DNA of 15,608 bases from an uncultured Clostridia bacterium (GTDB lineage: Bacteria > Bacillota > Clostridia > TANB77 > CAG-508): assembly GCA_948505485.1 (NCBI GenBank), contig CAOPQH010000027.1:1-15608 (forward strand). The letters are read 5' to 3'. The position numbers and the translations under genes were made by a program. Below are positions 6,617-13,324 of this stretch, piece after piece (the first letter of the stretch is position 1; the number at the start of each line of letters is the position of its first letter). Under the pieces are notes generated by a model, which searched no databases, was not told the origin of the DNA, and saw only the letters and a program-made list of their open reading frames with translations.

Positions 6617-7330
6617 ATGTTAAATTTCGTAATTTGTGATGATAATTTAAATTTATTAAATAAATTATCTAAAATGTTAGAAACTATTTTAGTAAACCAC
6701 GATTTTGATGGTAAAATAGCATTTTCTTCTACTGATGCTAATAGTATTTTAACTTTTGTAAATTCTAATAAAACTGATGTATTGCTTTTAGATATTAATT
6801 TAAAATCACATATCTCAGGACTAGAGTTAGCTCAAAAGGTTAGAGAAACAAATAAAGATTGTTACATAATATTTACAACTGGTCATTTAGAATATGCTAT
6901 TATGGCTTATAAAATTAAAACTTTTGATTATTTACCAAAACCTATAACTTCTGAAAGATTGGAAGATACAGTTATAAGATTATTTGAAGATGTTGATGGA
7001 TTACCAAATAAATATATTAAAATTGATAACAAAAATACTTTAGTTAATGAAGATGAAATCCAATATATAAAAAGGGATGGAATGAAATTAATATATCATA
7101 CAAAAGATGCTGAATATGAGGCTTATAGTTCTTTTAATAAAATACAAATGAATTTACCTAATAATTTTGTAAGATGTCATAAATCATATGTAGCAAATAT
7201 AAATAATATTAAAAATATAGAGCCAACTACAAATACTATTTTCTTTGATGATAACTTAACTTGTGGTATTGGACCTAAATATAAAACTAGTTTAATGGAG
7301 GTTATGAAAAATTATGGAGATTTTAAATAA
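6617..7330 (+). CDS. agrA: AgrA-type LytTR response regulator
   Basis: The 237-aa cytoplasmic DNA-binding regulator has a receiver domain at about residues 1-122 and a LytTR DNA-binding domain at about 132-235. The receiver shows the acidic pair D8-D9, the phospho-acceptor D59 in VLLLDINL, T87/T88 and the conserved K108 in YLPKPI. The LytTR domain carries the FVRCHKSYVANINNI signature (R186, H188, K189), which contacts DNA in AgrA relatives. The open frame extends 13 codons upstream, but those codons include the GGAGG ribosome binding site at 6601-6605, so the ATG at 6617 is the start. The last 17 nt overlap agrC. Its partner kinase is agrC. Its likely targets include the direct repeats upstream of agrB. 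Assignment to AgrA rather than another ComE-like regulator rests on the neighbouring agrC, agrB and agrD. Confidence 0.9.
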   Translation: MLNFVICDDNLNLLNKLSKMLETILVNHDFDGKIAFSSTDANSILTFVNSNKTDVLLLDINLKSHISGLELAQKVRETNKDCYIIFTTGHLEYAIMAYKIKTFDYLPKPITSERLEDTVIRLFEDVDGLPNKYIKIDNKNTLVNEDEIQYIKRDGMKLIYHTKDAEYEAYSSFNKIQMNLPNNFVRCHKSYVANINNIKNIEPTTNTIFFDDNLTCGIGPKYKTSLMEVMKNYGDFK

Positions 7331-8660
7331 TATATGGTTAGCTTTAAGCACAGAAAATGAAACAATAATAAATATAATTAACATTTTCGCAGGTTTTATT
7401 GAAGTTACTTTAATTATGTTATTATTTTGTTCTATTTTACATATTAGAACAATAAAATCTCAACGTATTTTATATGTAATAATAGTTTCAATTTGTGTAA
7501 ATTTAAGTAAAATAGTGTTTACTTCACCATTAAATGTTATAATAAACTTAATAATAACTTTAATTTGTATAAAAATAATATTTAAACTTAATATTTTTAA
7601 AACTTTAATAGCACAATTTGCACCATATATTATTATTGTTTTATTAGAATTAATACTTGTAAACTTATATTCTTCAGTTATTAATATAAATACAAACAAT
7701 TTTATTAATATACCTATTTATAGAATGTTAATATTACTAACAATGTATATTTGTTTGTTTTTAATTTATAAATTTATAACAATATCACATTTATCATTTA
7801 ATTTTCTAGATAGCCTAAATAGAAAAAATAAATTTGTACTTATTATAAATTTCATTTTAGGTATGATCTCAATACTTACACAATCTTATTTAACAACTTT
7901 TTATGGTAATAACTTTCCATCATATGTTATATTTTTAAGTTTTATAAGTTTATTAACTTACTTTTTTATAAGTATCTATAGTTTATATAAAGCAAATAAA
8001 TTAGAATCTACCACTCAAGAATTAGAAAGTGCTGAAGCTTATAATAAAACATTAACTGTTTTGCACGATAATGTTAGTTGCTTTAAACACGACTTTGATA
8101 ACATTGTAGCAACTATTGGTGGTTATGTAAAAACAGATGATATGAAAGGTCTAAAAAAATATTATTACGATTTAGAAAAAGACTGCCAATATTTAAATGA
8201 TTTATCTGCACTTAATCCAAAAGTTATAAATAATAATGGTGTTTATAATTTACTTGCATCTAAATATAGTAAAGCTACAAAATTAAATGTACAAATGCAT
8301 TTAGAATTTTTCTTAGATCTAGATACATTACATATGAAAATATATGATTTTACTAGAATTCTTGGTATTCTTATAGATAATGCTATAGAAGCTGCATCTG
8401 AATGTGAAGAAAAGATAGTAAACTTAAAATTTAGAAATGAAGAAAATAGGCATAGACAATTAGTAATAATAGAAAATACTTATAAAAATAAAGATGTAGA
8501 TACAGAAGAAATATTTTCTAAAGGATTATCTAGTAAAAAAGAACATAGTGGATTAGGCTTATGGGAAATTAATAAAACTTTAAATAAACATAATAATTTA
8601 AATTTATACACAACTAAAAATGATACTTTATTTACACAGCAATTAGAAATATATTATTAA
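7314..8660 (+). CDS. agrC: AgrC-type membrane sensor histidine kinase for a cyclic peptide
   Basis: The 448-aa product has an N-terminal sensor of about six or seven hydrophobic segments (residues 20-228), then a short coiled linker and a kinase of the HPK10/AgrC type. The phospho-acceptor is H259 in CFKHDFDNIV. The N-box is GILIDNAIEA (N356), and the ATP-lid glycines are in HSGLGLWEI (G413, G415). The classical G1 box is degenerate, as is usual in AgrC (VIIENTYKN region). It should bind the processed AgrD peptide outside the cell and phosphorylate AgrA. The ATG at 7314 lies inside agrA, 12 nt after a GGAGG. The 17-nt overlap indicates translational coupling. The order agrA then agrC is the reverse of the S. 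aureus agrC-agrA order. A terminator follows at 8709. Confidence 0.9.
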   Translation: MEILNNIWLALSTENETIINIINIFAGFIEVTLIMLLFCSILHIRTIKSQRILYVIIVSICVNLSKIVFTSPLNVIINLIITLICIKIIFKLNIFKTLIAQFAPYIIIVLLELILVNLYSSVININTNNFINIPIYRMLILLTMYICLFLIYKFITISHLSFNFLDSLNRKNKFVLIINFILGMISILTQSYLTTFYGNNFPSYVIFLSFISLLTYFFISIYSLYKANKLESTTQELESAEAYNKTLTVLHDNVSCFKHDFDNIVATIGGYVKTDDMKGLKKYYYDLEKDCQYLNDLSALNPKVINNNGVYNLLASKYSKATKLNVQMHLEFFLDLDTLHMKIYDFTRILGILIDNAIEAASECEEKIVNLKFRNEENRHRQLVIIENTYKNKDVDTEEIFSKGLSSKKEHSGLGLWEINKTLNKHNNLNLYTTKNDTLFTQQLEIYY

Positions 8661-8708
8661 AATAAACTATTTAGTATTATTATATAAATTTACTTTAACA
8701 AGTTTGTT

Positions 8709-8753
8709 AAAATGTGTAAAAAAACAGCTAAAAGCTGTTTTTCTACACATTTT
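8709..8753. terminator. Strong convergent terminator between agrC and agrD
   Basis: A 21-bp hairpin with one mismatch (arms 8709-8729 and 8733-8753, three-base loop) is followed by a seven-T run on the plus strand. The minus strand also ends in Ts. It lies between the agrC stop and the agrD stop, so it can end both converging messages. Confidence 0.9.
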
Positions 8754-8801
8754 TTTGTTCGATTTATAACTCTTTAAGAGTATGACCTTATACTTTATGT
8801 A

Positions 8802-8921
8802 TTAGTCTTTTTTTATTAAAGATGCAGGCATCTTTGGTTGATGAAACCATGTCCAAACAACACATGCTGTATTTGTTGATTTTGCATATTTTTCTGCAAC
8901 TTTAGCTAAAAATTTAAACAT
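8802..8921 (-). CDS. agrD: AgrD-type autoinducing peptide precursor (39 aa)
   Basis: This 39-codon gene is short but has every AgrD feature. It has a perfect AAGGAGG ribosome binding site 7-8 nt before the ATG. The N-terminal helix MFKFLAKVAEKYAK is amphipathic and would hold the peptide at the membrane for AgrB. A core follows with a single Cys at residue 20. The tail, HQPKMPASLIKKD, has the Pro-rich, charged form needed for AgrB processing; the QPKxPxSL pattern is common in clostridial AgrD. AgrB should remove this tail and join the new carboxyl end to C20 as a thiolactone. The core between C20 and the HQP motif is CVVWTWF, two residues longer than the five-residue ring usual in characterised peptides. 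So the exact ring and tail boundaries cannot be read from sequence. The gene lies 63 nt downstream of agrB on the same strand. Confidence 0.9.
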   Translation of the reverse strand: MFKFLAKVAEKYAKSTNTACVVWTWFHQPKMPASLIKKD

Positions 8922-8957
8922 AAAGAATTCCTCCTTCTTTTGTAAATTTATAATAAA

Positions 8958-8975
8958 GAACATTTTATAATGTTC
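8958..8975 (-). other. Stem-loop between agrB and agrD
   Basis: GAACATT at 8958-8964 pairs with AATGTTC at 8969-8975 around a four-base loop. It sits in the 63-nt gap between the agrB stop and the agrD ribosome binding site. On the minus strand it is followed by a broken T-run, so it could be a leaky terminator, an RNA processing or stability element, or a palindromic protein site. Nothing in the sequence decides which. Confidence 0.45.
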
Positions 8976-8984
8976 CATATTAAC

Positions 8985-9599
8985 TTATTGAGCTTCTGTG
9001 TATACTTCATAACCATATTTGTTATTAGTAATTTTATATGCAAATTTGGTTATCATTATACTTTGTATTAAAGCTCCAAATACTAAAATATTACATATAA
9101 TAGTTTGTTTTGTAAAAATTGCAACTAACATATAAATTGTTAGAGTTAAATATGATAATATTTGTTTGGTTTTTCTTTCTTTTTTTCTAAGAATAGGTAC
9201 ATTTTCTGTGTCTGCTGGTGCATATAGTTTTATTGCTATCATACCAAATAACCATACAAAACCTATTAGTATATATTTTGTATAATCAAGTAAAATTATA
9301 TTTTTAGATAATAATGCTATTCCACAATAAAACAATGTTGTTCCTACTATGCATCCAATATGTGTATGTAAGTGAAATCCTCCTGAAAAAGCTCTATATG
9401 GCATTAATATTAAATATACTAATATTGTTAATTTAAATACACCTAATAAATATGCTATTCCAAATATAATAAATGTTTTTGGTATTTCCCCTATTATGTT
9501 TTGCAATCCATAATTTATTATTTCTGCTTTTTCATCATTAATTTCTGGCATTTCCATTCTTATTTTATTTGTAAGAAATTCGCAAATTTTATCTATCAT
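8985..9599 (-). CDS. agrB: AgrB-type peptide-processing membrane protease
   Basis: The 204-aa product is normal length for accessory gene regulator B, an integral membrane cysteine protease. AgrB cuts the C-terminal tail of AgrD and makes the thiolactone ring. The catalytic pair is present in RAFSGGFHLHTHIGC as H76 and C83, the same seven-residue spacing as H77 and C84 of S. aureus AgrB. The family motif YAPADTENVPI lies near residue 126. Four to six hydrophobic segments are seen at about 42-66, 80-97, 105-127 and 145-190. An AGAGGAA SD seven bases upstream supports the ATG. It is upstream of agrD in the same message, under a promoter preceded by LytTR-like direct repeats. Processing of the AgrD encoded just downstream is inferred from adjacency. 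Confidence 0.95.
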   Translation of the reverse strand: MIDKICEFLTNKIRMEMPEINDEKAEIINYGLQNIIGEIPKTFIIFGIAYLLGVFKLTILVYLILMPYRAFSGGFHLHTHIGCIVGTTLFYCGIALLSKNIILLDYTKYILIGFVWLFGMIAIKLYAPADTENVPILRKKERKTKQILSYLTLTIYMLVAIFTKQTIICNILVFGALIQSIMITKFAYKITNNKYGYEVYTEAQ

Positions 9600-9640
9600 A
9601 TTTATTCCTCTTTTTATATGTTTAAAAAGAGTTTATCATT

Positions 9641-9646
9641 ATTCTA
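9641..9646 (-). promoter_or_regulatory. Possible -10 box of the agrBD promoter (TAGAAT)
   Basis: TAGAAT on the minus strand lies about 40 bases before the agrB ATG. No recognisable -35 hexamer exists 16-18 bases upstream (only A-rich sequence). The end of the direct-repeat operator sits 19 bases above the -10. A missing -35 with a close upstream operator is what an activator-dependent LytTR promoter looks like. The box itself is weakly supported because the region is so AT-rich. Confidence 0.45.
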
Positions 9647-9665
9647 CATTTTTCTTACTTATTTT

Positions 9666-9695
9666 TTTATGAAACATTATTTTTAATTTATGAAA
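9666..9695 (-). promoter_or_regulatory. Putative LytTR (AgrA) operator: two 9-bp direct repeats
   Basis: TTTCATAAA is repeated perfectly at 9687-9695 and 9666-9674 (minus-strand reading), separated by exactly 12 bp. The start-to-start distance is therefore 21 bp, two helical turns. LytTR regulators such as AgrA and ComE bind pairs of 9-bp direct repeats separated by about 12 bp. The repeats do not match the S. aureus AgrA sequence, as expected for a distant regulator. They lie just upstream of the presumed agrB promoter. Confidence 0.65.
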
Positions 9696-9722
9696 ATGTT
9701 ATTTATTAGTTTCGTAAAAAAA

Positions 9723-9766
9723 AAGTTAGATTTTATAACAGTTTAAATTGTTATAAAATCTAACTT
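9723..9766. terminator. Strong terminator after the rluD-like gene
   Basis: A perfect 18-bp inverted repeat (9723-9740 and 9749-9766) with an eight-base loop is followed on the minus strand by nine or more Ts (9722-9714). It ends the methyltransferase-pseudouridine synthase message and insulates agrB. The pseudouridine synthase stop codon (9760-9762) lies inside the stem. Confidence 0.92.
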
Positions 9767-10453
9767 CTATTTTTGTAATCTTTTAATATACACCATGTTC
9801 CATTATTTTCTGGATAATCTTCAAACACCATTTCCTTTTTAGTTATAGGATGTTTTATTGTTAATTTATAAGCCCATAATGCAATTTGCTTTCCTTTTCC
9901 TCTTGTACCATATTTTTGATCACCAAATATACTATGTCCAAAATTTGAAAGTTGTACTCTTATTTGATGATGCCTTCCTGTATGTAAATTAACTTTTATT
10001 AAACTCAAATCTTTTATCTCATTATATTTTAGAATTTCATAATCTAGTTTTGCAAATTTTGAATTTTTCTTACCTTCTTTTACTACTTTACTCATATTTT
10101 TTCTTGCATCTTTATATAAAAAGTCTTCTAAAATTCCGCTTCTTATTTTCTATTTTTCCATCTACAACTGCTAAATATTGCTTTTTAAATTCTTTATTTC
10201 TAACTTGTTGGCTTAATCTTGATGCTGCTTTTGATGTTTTTGCAAAAACCATAACACCACCAACTGGTCTGTCTAATCTATGCACTAATCCTAAATACAC
10301 ATTACCTGGTTTGTTATATTTCTCTTTTAAATATTCTTTTATAATACTTAACATATCTTTATCTTCTGTTTTATCTGATTGTGATGGAATATTAGGTCTT
10401 TTTTCTACAACTATAATATGATTATCTTCATAAATAACTTTTAAATCTTGCAT
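9760..10453 (-). pseudogene. RluA/RluD-family pseudouridine synthase, broken by a one-base frameshift
   Basis: The first part (10453 down to about 10142) reads about 104 residues and contains the catalytic motif HRLDRPVGGV with Asp61. The second part (about 10140 to 9760) contains the family motifs NLHTGRHHQIRVQL, HSIFGDQKYGT and LWAYKLTIKHP. In the frame of the first part the reading ends after ENKKRNFRRLFI. Skipping one base at 10139-10144 gives ENK-SGILEDFLYKD, the expected family sequence, running into NMSKVVKEG. The intact protein would be about 230 aa, a short member without an S4 domain, and would make pseudouridine in rRNA or tRNA. The start at 10453 follows GAGGAG; longer starts lie in the upstream gene. 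The gap to the methyltransferase is 11 nt, so they form one operon. The lesion could be a sequencing or assembly error. Confidence 0.88.
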
Positions 10454-10464
10454 TTTTTCTCCTC

Positions 10465-11328
10465 TTATTTTTCCCAACGACCATATATACCACATGGCAA
10501 AATTAATTTTGATTCTTCCATTGGTAAGCCAATTTCTCCTGAAGTTACTTTTCCTTTATATTTTTTACCTACTGTTATATTTAAAATATCTTTTAATACT
10601 ACATTTGATATTCCTGTTGTATATGAATTTATTAAAAAGAATAATGGTGCTTCTGATAATACTTTTGTACACAGTTCTACTAAGTTATATATATTATTTT
10701 CAAATTGCCATACTTCCCCATTTGTTCCTCTTCCATATGATGGTGGATCCATTATAATTGCATCATACTTGTTTTCTCTTCTTATTTCTCTGTTAACAAA
10801 TTTTACAACATCATCTACTATATATCTAACTGGTTTGTTTTCTAAACCTGATGATACAACATTTTCCTTTGCCCATGATACCATTCCTTTGGAACTATCT
10901 ACATGACAACACGATGCCCCTGCTGATAAGCAAGCACAAGTTGCTCCTCCTGTATATGCAAATAAGTTTAGTACTTTTATTTCTCTTTTTTCTGATTTTA
11001 TTTTATTTATCATCCAATCCCAATTAACTGCTTGCTCTGGAAATAATCCTGTGTGTTTGAATCCCATAGGTTTTATATTAAATGTTAAATCTTTATATTT
11101 TATTTGCCATTGTTTTGGCATTTTTTTATTGTATTCCCATGTACCTCCACCAGTTTTACTTCTGTGGTATGTTGCATTTATTTGATTCCATTTTTTTGGA
11201 AAACTTTTTTCTTTCCATATTATCTGTGGATCTGGTCTTGATAATATTACATCTCCCCATTTTTCTAATTTTTGACCATCTGCCATATCTAATATTTTAT
11301 AATCTTTCCATTCATTTGATATATTCAT
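10465..11328 (-). CDS. Class I SAM-dependent methyltransferase (COG1092, RlmI-like)
   Basis: The 287-aa product has an N-terminal beta-rich part and a C-terminal Rossmann methyltransferase domain. Visible motifs are KVLNLFAYTGGATCACLSAGA (motif I, SAM binding, about residues 118-138), the acidic D144 of motif II, VDDVVKFV (171-178) and the catalytic IMDPPSYGRG at 192-201. The DPPSYGR form and the preceding GFKHTGLFPEQ place it with the COG1092 group, which includes the 23S rRNA m5C methyltransferase RlmI. The PUA domain of RlmI is not evident, so the exact target is unknown. SD AAGGAG lies about eight bases upstream of the ATG. It is followed after 11 nt by the rluD-like gene, so both are likely RNA-modifying enzymes of one operon. 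Its 5' leader contains a terminator-like hairpin. Confidence 0.88.
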   Translation of the reverse strand: MNISNEWKDYKILDMADGQKLEKWGDVILSRPDPQIIWKEKSFPKKWNQINATYHRSKTGGGTWEYNKKMPKQWQIKYKDLTFNIKPMGFKHTGLFPEQAVNWDWMINKIKSEKREIKVLNLFAYTGGATCACLSAGASCCHVDSSKGMVSWAKENVVSSGLENKPVRYIVDDVVKFVNREIRRENKYDAIIMDPPSYGRGTNGEVWQFENNIYNLVELCTKVLSEAPLFFLINSYTTGISNVVLKDILNITVGKKYKGKVTSGEIGLPMEESKLILPCGIYGRWEK

Positions 11329-11344
11329 CTTATATCTCCTTATA

Positions 11345-11405
11345 TAAAAAACCGTAACTAAGAATTTGTACGCAGTACAAACTGCTACGAATTCTAACTT
11401 CCGTC
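11345..11405 (-). promoter_or_regulatory. Terminator-like hairpin in the leader of the methyltransferase operon
   Basis: On the minus strand, an imperfect outer stem (AGAATT with AATTCT plus flanking pairs) encloses an inner stem with GCAG and CTGC arms. The hairpin is followed by GGTTTTTT at about 11353-11346, only some 20 nt before the methyltransferase ATG. A separate terminator for the preceding gene already lies upstream (11424-11458). A terminator this close to a start codon suggests attenuation of the operon, or an inserted repeat. No T-box or known riboswitch core is recognisable. Confidence 0.5.
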
Positions 11406-11420
11406 ATAATTATCTTCTAC

Positions 11421-11458
11421 AAAAAAATAATACTATTCTATTTGAATAGTATTATTTT
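11421..11458 (-). terminator. Intrinsic terminator after the 133-aa gene
   Basis: A perfect 15-bp inverted repeat (11424-11438 and 11444-11458) with a five-base loop is followed by a T-run on the minus strand (11427-11421). It ends the message of the unknown gene pair at 11492-13262. The plus strand also ends in Ts, so it might work both ways. Confidence 0.88.
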
Positions 11459-11491
11459 AACATATTATTATTGATTTTCCAATACTTTAAA

Positions 11492-11893
11492 TTATTTAGA
11501 TGTTATATTTGTTGTATTTAAATTTCTTAATTGTATAATTCTTTGCCTTAAATATTCTATTTCTTGTTTTTCTTTTCTTATTCTTTCTTTATATTTTTCA
11601 GCTACTTTTTGTTTATCCTCTTTTGATAAATCTTCTTCTTTAACTAACCCTTTTCTAAAATCTATAAATAGCTTTTCAATTCTATCTAGTGTTATTTCTT
11701 CTTTAACATTGCCAGTATCTTTATTTTCATAATTTACAATTGAGTTAACAATATTTTCTTTTGTTTCATTTGAATGTGTGTTTTTGTTTCCTTTTATTAA
11801 CTTATTAAAAAAGTTAAATATTCTAGAAAATATATTTTTGTTTTTTATCACAACTAAACTCTTTTCATTTGTATTATTATCCATTTTTCTCAT
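11492..11893 (-). CDS. Hypothetical 133-aa protein, second gene of an unknown pair
   Basis: The family is not recognised. The product is polar and Asn/Lys-rich. A short hydrophobic-aromatic amphipathic stretch lies near residues 18-35 (NIFSRIFNFFNKLIKG), and a low-complexity linker follows. The C-terminal half is strongly helical and probably coiled-coil (EEDLSKEDKQKVAEKYKER then EYLRQRIIQLRNLN). No signal peptide is visible. It overlaps the upstream 461-aa gene by 17 nt when started at the ATG at 11893, five bases after AAAAGG. A GTG at 11899 and an ATG at 11884 are possible alternatives. The overlap implies coupled translation and probably a shared role. The amphipathic stretch could attach it to a membrane, but that is speculation. 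Confidence 0.7.
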   Translation of the reverse strand: MRKMDNNTNEKSLVVIKNKNIFSRIFNFFNKLIKGNKNTHSNETKENIVNSIVNYENKDTGNVKEEITLDRIEKLFIDFRKGLVKEEDLSKEDKQKVAEKYKERIRKEKQEIEYLRQRIIQLRNLNTTNITSK

Positions 11894-13262
11894 TTTCACC
11901 TTTTTCTTTTAATTCGTAATATTTATTAAATAGTTCTTTTGCATCTTTCTTTTTATCTTCTAATTCACTTAATTCTGTTTCATATTCAGCTAAATTTTTA
12001 TTATCTTCTTTTTGTTCTTTATATTTTGCTAATATCTTACCATATCTTGATTTTAAATATTCTGTTTCTACTTTGGACACTTCATATAAAAACCAATTTT
12101 GTTCTGTTTCATCATTGTCCTTAAAATCTGTCTCTTCTATGTATTTTCTTAATTCGAATTTTTCATTTTTTCTTTTAATTACTTGACCTGCGCTACTTAC
12201 TCTATATTTTAAAAATTGTAATATTTCTTCTCTTTTAGTATCTTCTCCTTCTATATTACTTAGATAACGAATTATTTCAAAATCTGTTTTTCTTCCATTA
12301 TTTAGATATTCTTCTAGTCTAGCATTTCTTGTGTCCATAGCATTTAACATATTTTCTTGCAATGTGCCATTTTCTACTACTTGTATTTTTTGAGTTTCTA
12401 AAACTTGCATAAATTCTTCTATTTTTTCATCTGGAATTTTATTCTTTAATTCACCTAAATATTTTTGAACTTGTTTTATTATTCTGTTTTCTTGGATTCT
12501 TAAGTATACAGAATATAATTTAGAATCTTCATTTTCTGATTCATCTTCCATTACTTTTAAACATTCTATAATTGTTTTTGAATCCATATCTTGTATTTTT
12601 TCTATATAATTAGATAATATTCTTTCTCTATTAGTTACTTTTTCTCTATATGTTATGAAAGATACTAAATTACTTTCATCTAAGGATGCATCTTCTTGTG
12701 TTTGGATACTTTCTAATGTTGTTAATCTGTTTGTTGCTTTTTCTCCTACTTCCTGAACTGTTTCATCTGTTGCATTTTCTATACTTTCTCTATTTGGTAA
12801 AAGTTCATCTAATCTATAATAATCTATTGTACCATATTCTGTATCAATTTCACTAGTTTCGAGTATATCTTCTATTTTAATTCTTCTTTGTATTGTTAAA
12901 AGTTCTGTTTCAGAGTCTTTATTACTTTCAGTAATAGCTGTTATAATATCTCTATATTCATCACTTAATTGAACTCCTAGTTTATCTTGTAGTTGTGATA
13001 ATAGTGTTTCTAATCTTTTTTTATCTACATACTCCTCTGTAATAACTTTAAATAGCTGTACATATTTGTTTTTAATATCTCTAGGATTACCTTTATAAAA
13101 TGTACCTAAAACAAGTCTTTGTGAATTATCTTCACAATTTTCTTCTGAATCTAGTGATACTAAATAATTTAAGTTTCCTTCATTTAACTTTGAAAAAACT
13201 CTTATTTTTAAATCTTTTAATGCTTCTTTTTTTATTTCTACAATATTATTTCTATTTTCCAT
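11877..13262 (-). CDS. Hypothetical 461-aa acidic helical protein
   Basis: The family is not recognised. The 461-aa product is soluble-looking, Glu/Lys-rich and mostly helical. A short N-terminal domain has beta character (LKIRVFSKLNEGNLNYLVSL, then RLVLGTFYKGNPRDIKNKY). Long helical stretches follow, and a C-terminal coiled coil (about residues 405-455: YKEQKEDNKNLAEYETEL onwards). No catalytic motif, Walker box or membrane span is visible. The open frame extends to a TTG at 13274, but GGTGA lies five bases before the ATG at 13262, so that start is chosen. A near-consensus promoter lies directly upstream, implying a nearly leaderless message. It overlaps the 133-aa gene downstream. The 69-aa membrane protein gene lies 62 nt upstream but is probably a separate unit. 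Confidence 0.72.
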   Translation of the reverse strand: MENRNNIVEIKKEALKDLKIRVFSKLNEGNLNYLVSLDSEENCEDNSQRLVLGTFYKGNPRDIKNKYVQLFKVITEEYVDKKRLETLLSQLQDKLGVQLSDEYRDIITAITESNKDSETELLTIQRRIKIEDILETSEIDTEYGTIDYYRLDELLPNRESIENATDETVQEVGEKATNRLTTLESIQTQEDASLDESNLVSFITYREKVTNRERILSNYIEKIQDMDSKTIIECLKVMEDESENEDSKLYSVYLRIQENRIIKQVQKYLGELKNKIPDEKIEEFMQVLETQKIQVVENGTLQENMLNAMDTRNARLEEYLNNGRKTDFEIIRYLSNIEGEDTKREEILQFLKYRVSSAGQVIKRKNEKFELRKYIEETDFKDNDETEQNWFLYEVSKVETEYLKSRYGKILAKYKEQKEDNKNLAEYETELSELEDKKKDAKELFNKYYELKEKGENEKNG

Positions 13263-13278
13263 AACTATCACCAATTTT

Positions 13279-13307
13279 ATGATATACTTTTATATTTTTT
13301 TTGTCAA
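13279..13307 (-). promoter_or_regulatory. Sigma-A-type promoter for the 461-aa/133-aa gene pair
   Basis: On the minus strand TTGACA (13307-13302) is followed after 17 bp by TATCAT (13284-13279), a five-of-six -10 box. Transcription would start near 13272, just ahead of the GGTGA ribosome binding site. The leader would be only about ten bases. The spacer is almost pure A/T. Confidence 0.72.
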
Positions 13308-13324
13308 TATTTTGAAATAAATTT

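Noticed and set aside
7460..7699. 79-aa minus-strand open frame inside agrC
   Set aside because: It is opposite the agrC membrane segments and has no SD.
8769..8784. Short palindrome ACTCTT-T-AAGAGT between the agrC-agrD terminator and agrD
   Set aside because: The arms are six bases with a one-base centre, which cannot form an RNA hairpin; no second copy was seen to support an operator.
9666..9695. Match to the S. aureus AgrA consensus (ACAGTTAAG-like)
   Set aside because: The repeat sequence does not match it; only the two-site spacing does, so the site is reported as LytTR-like on geometry.
10050..10421. 123-aa plus-strand open frame over the pseudouridine synthase
   Set aside because: It is the complement of conserved minus-strand motifs (HRLDRPVGG region) and has no ribosome binding site.
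10448..10906. 152-aa plus-strand open frame over the methyltransferase
   Set aside because: It is antisense to the SAM-binding and DPPSYGR region; composition is that of a shadow frame.
11345..11405. Leader considered as a T-box riboswitch
   Set aside because: No T-box core sequence or specifier loop is recognisable and the leader is too short; only a terminator-like hairpin is supported.
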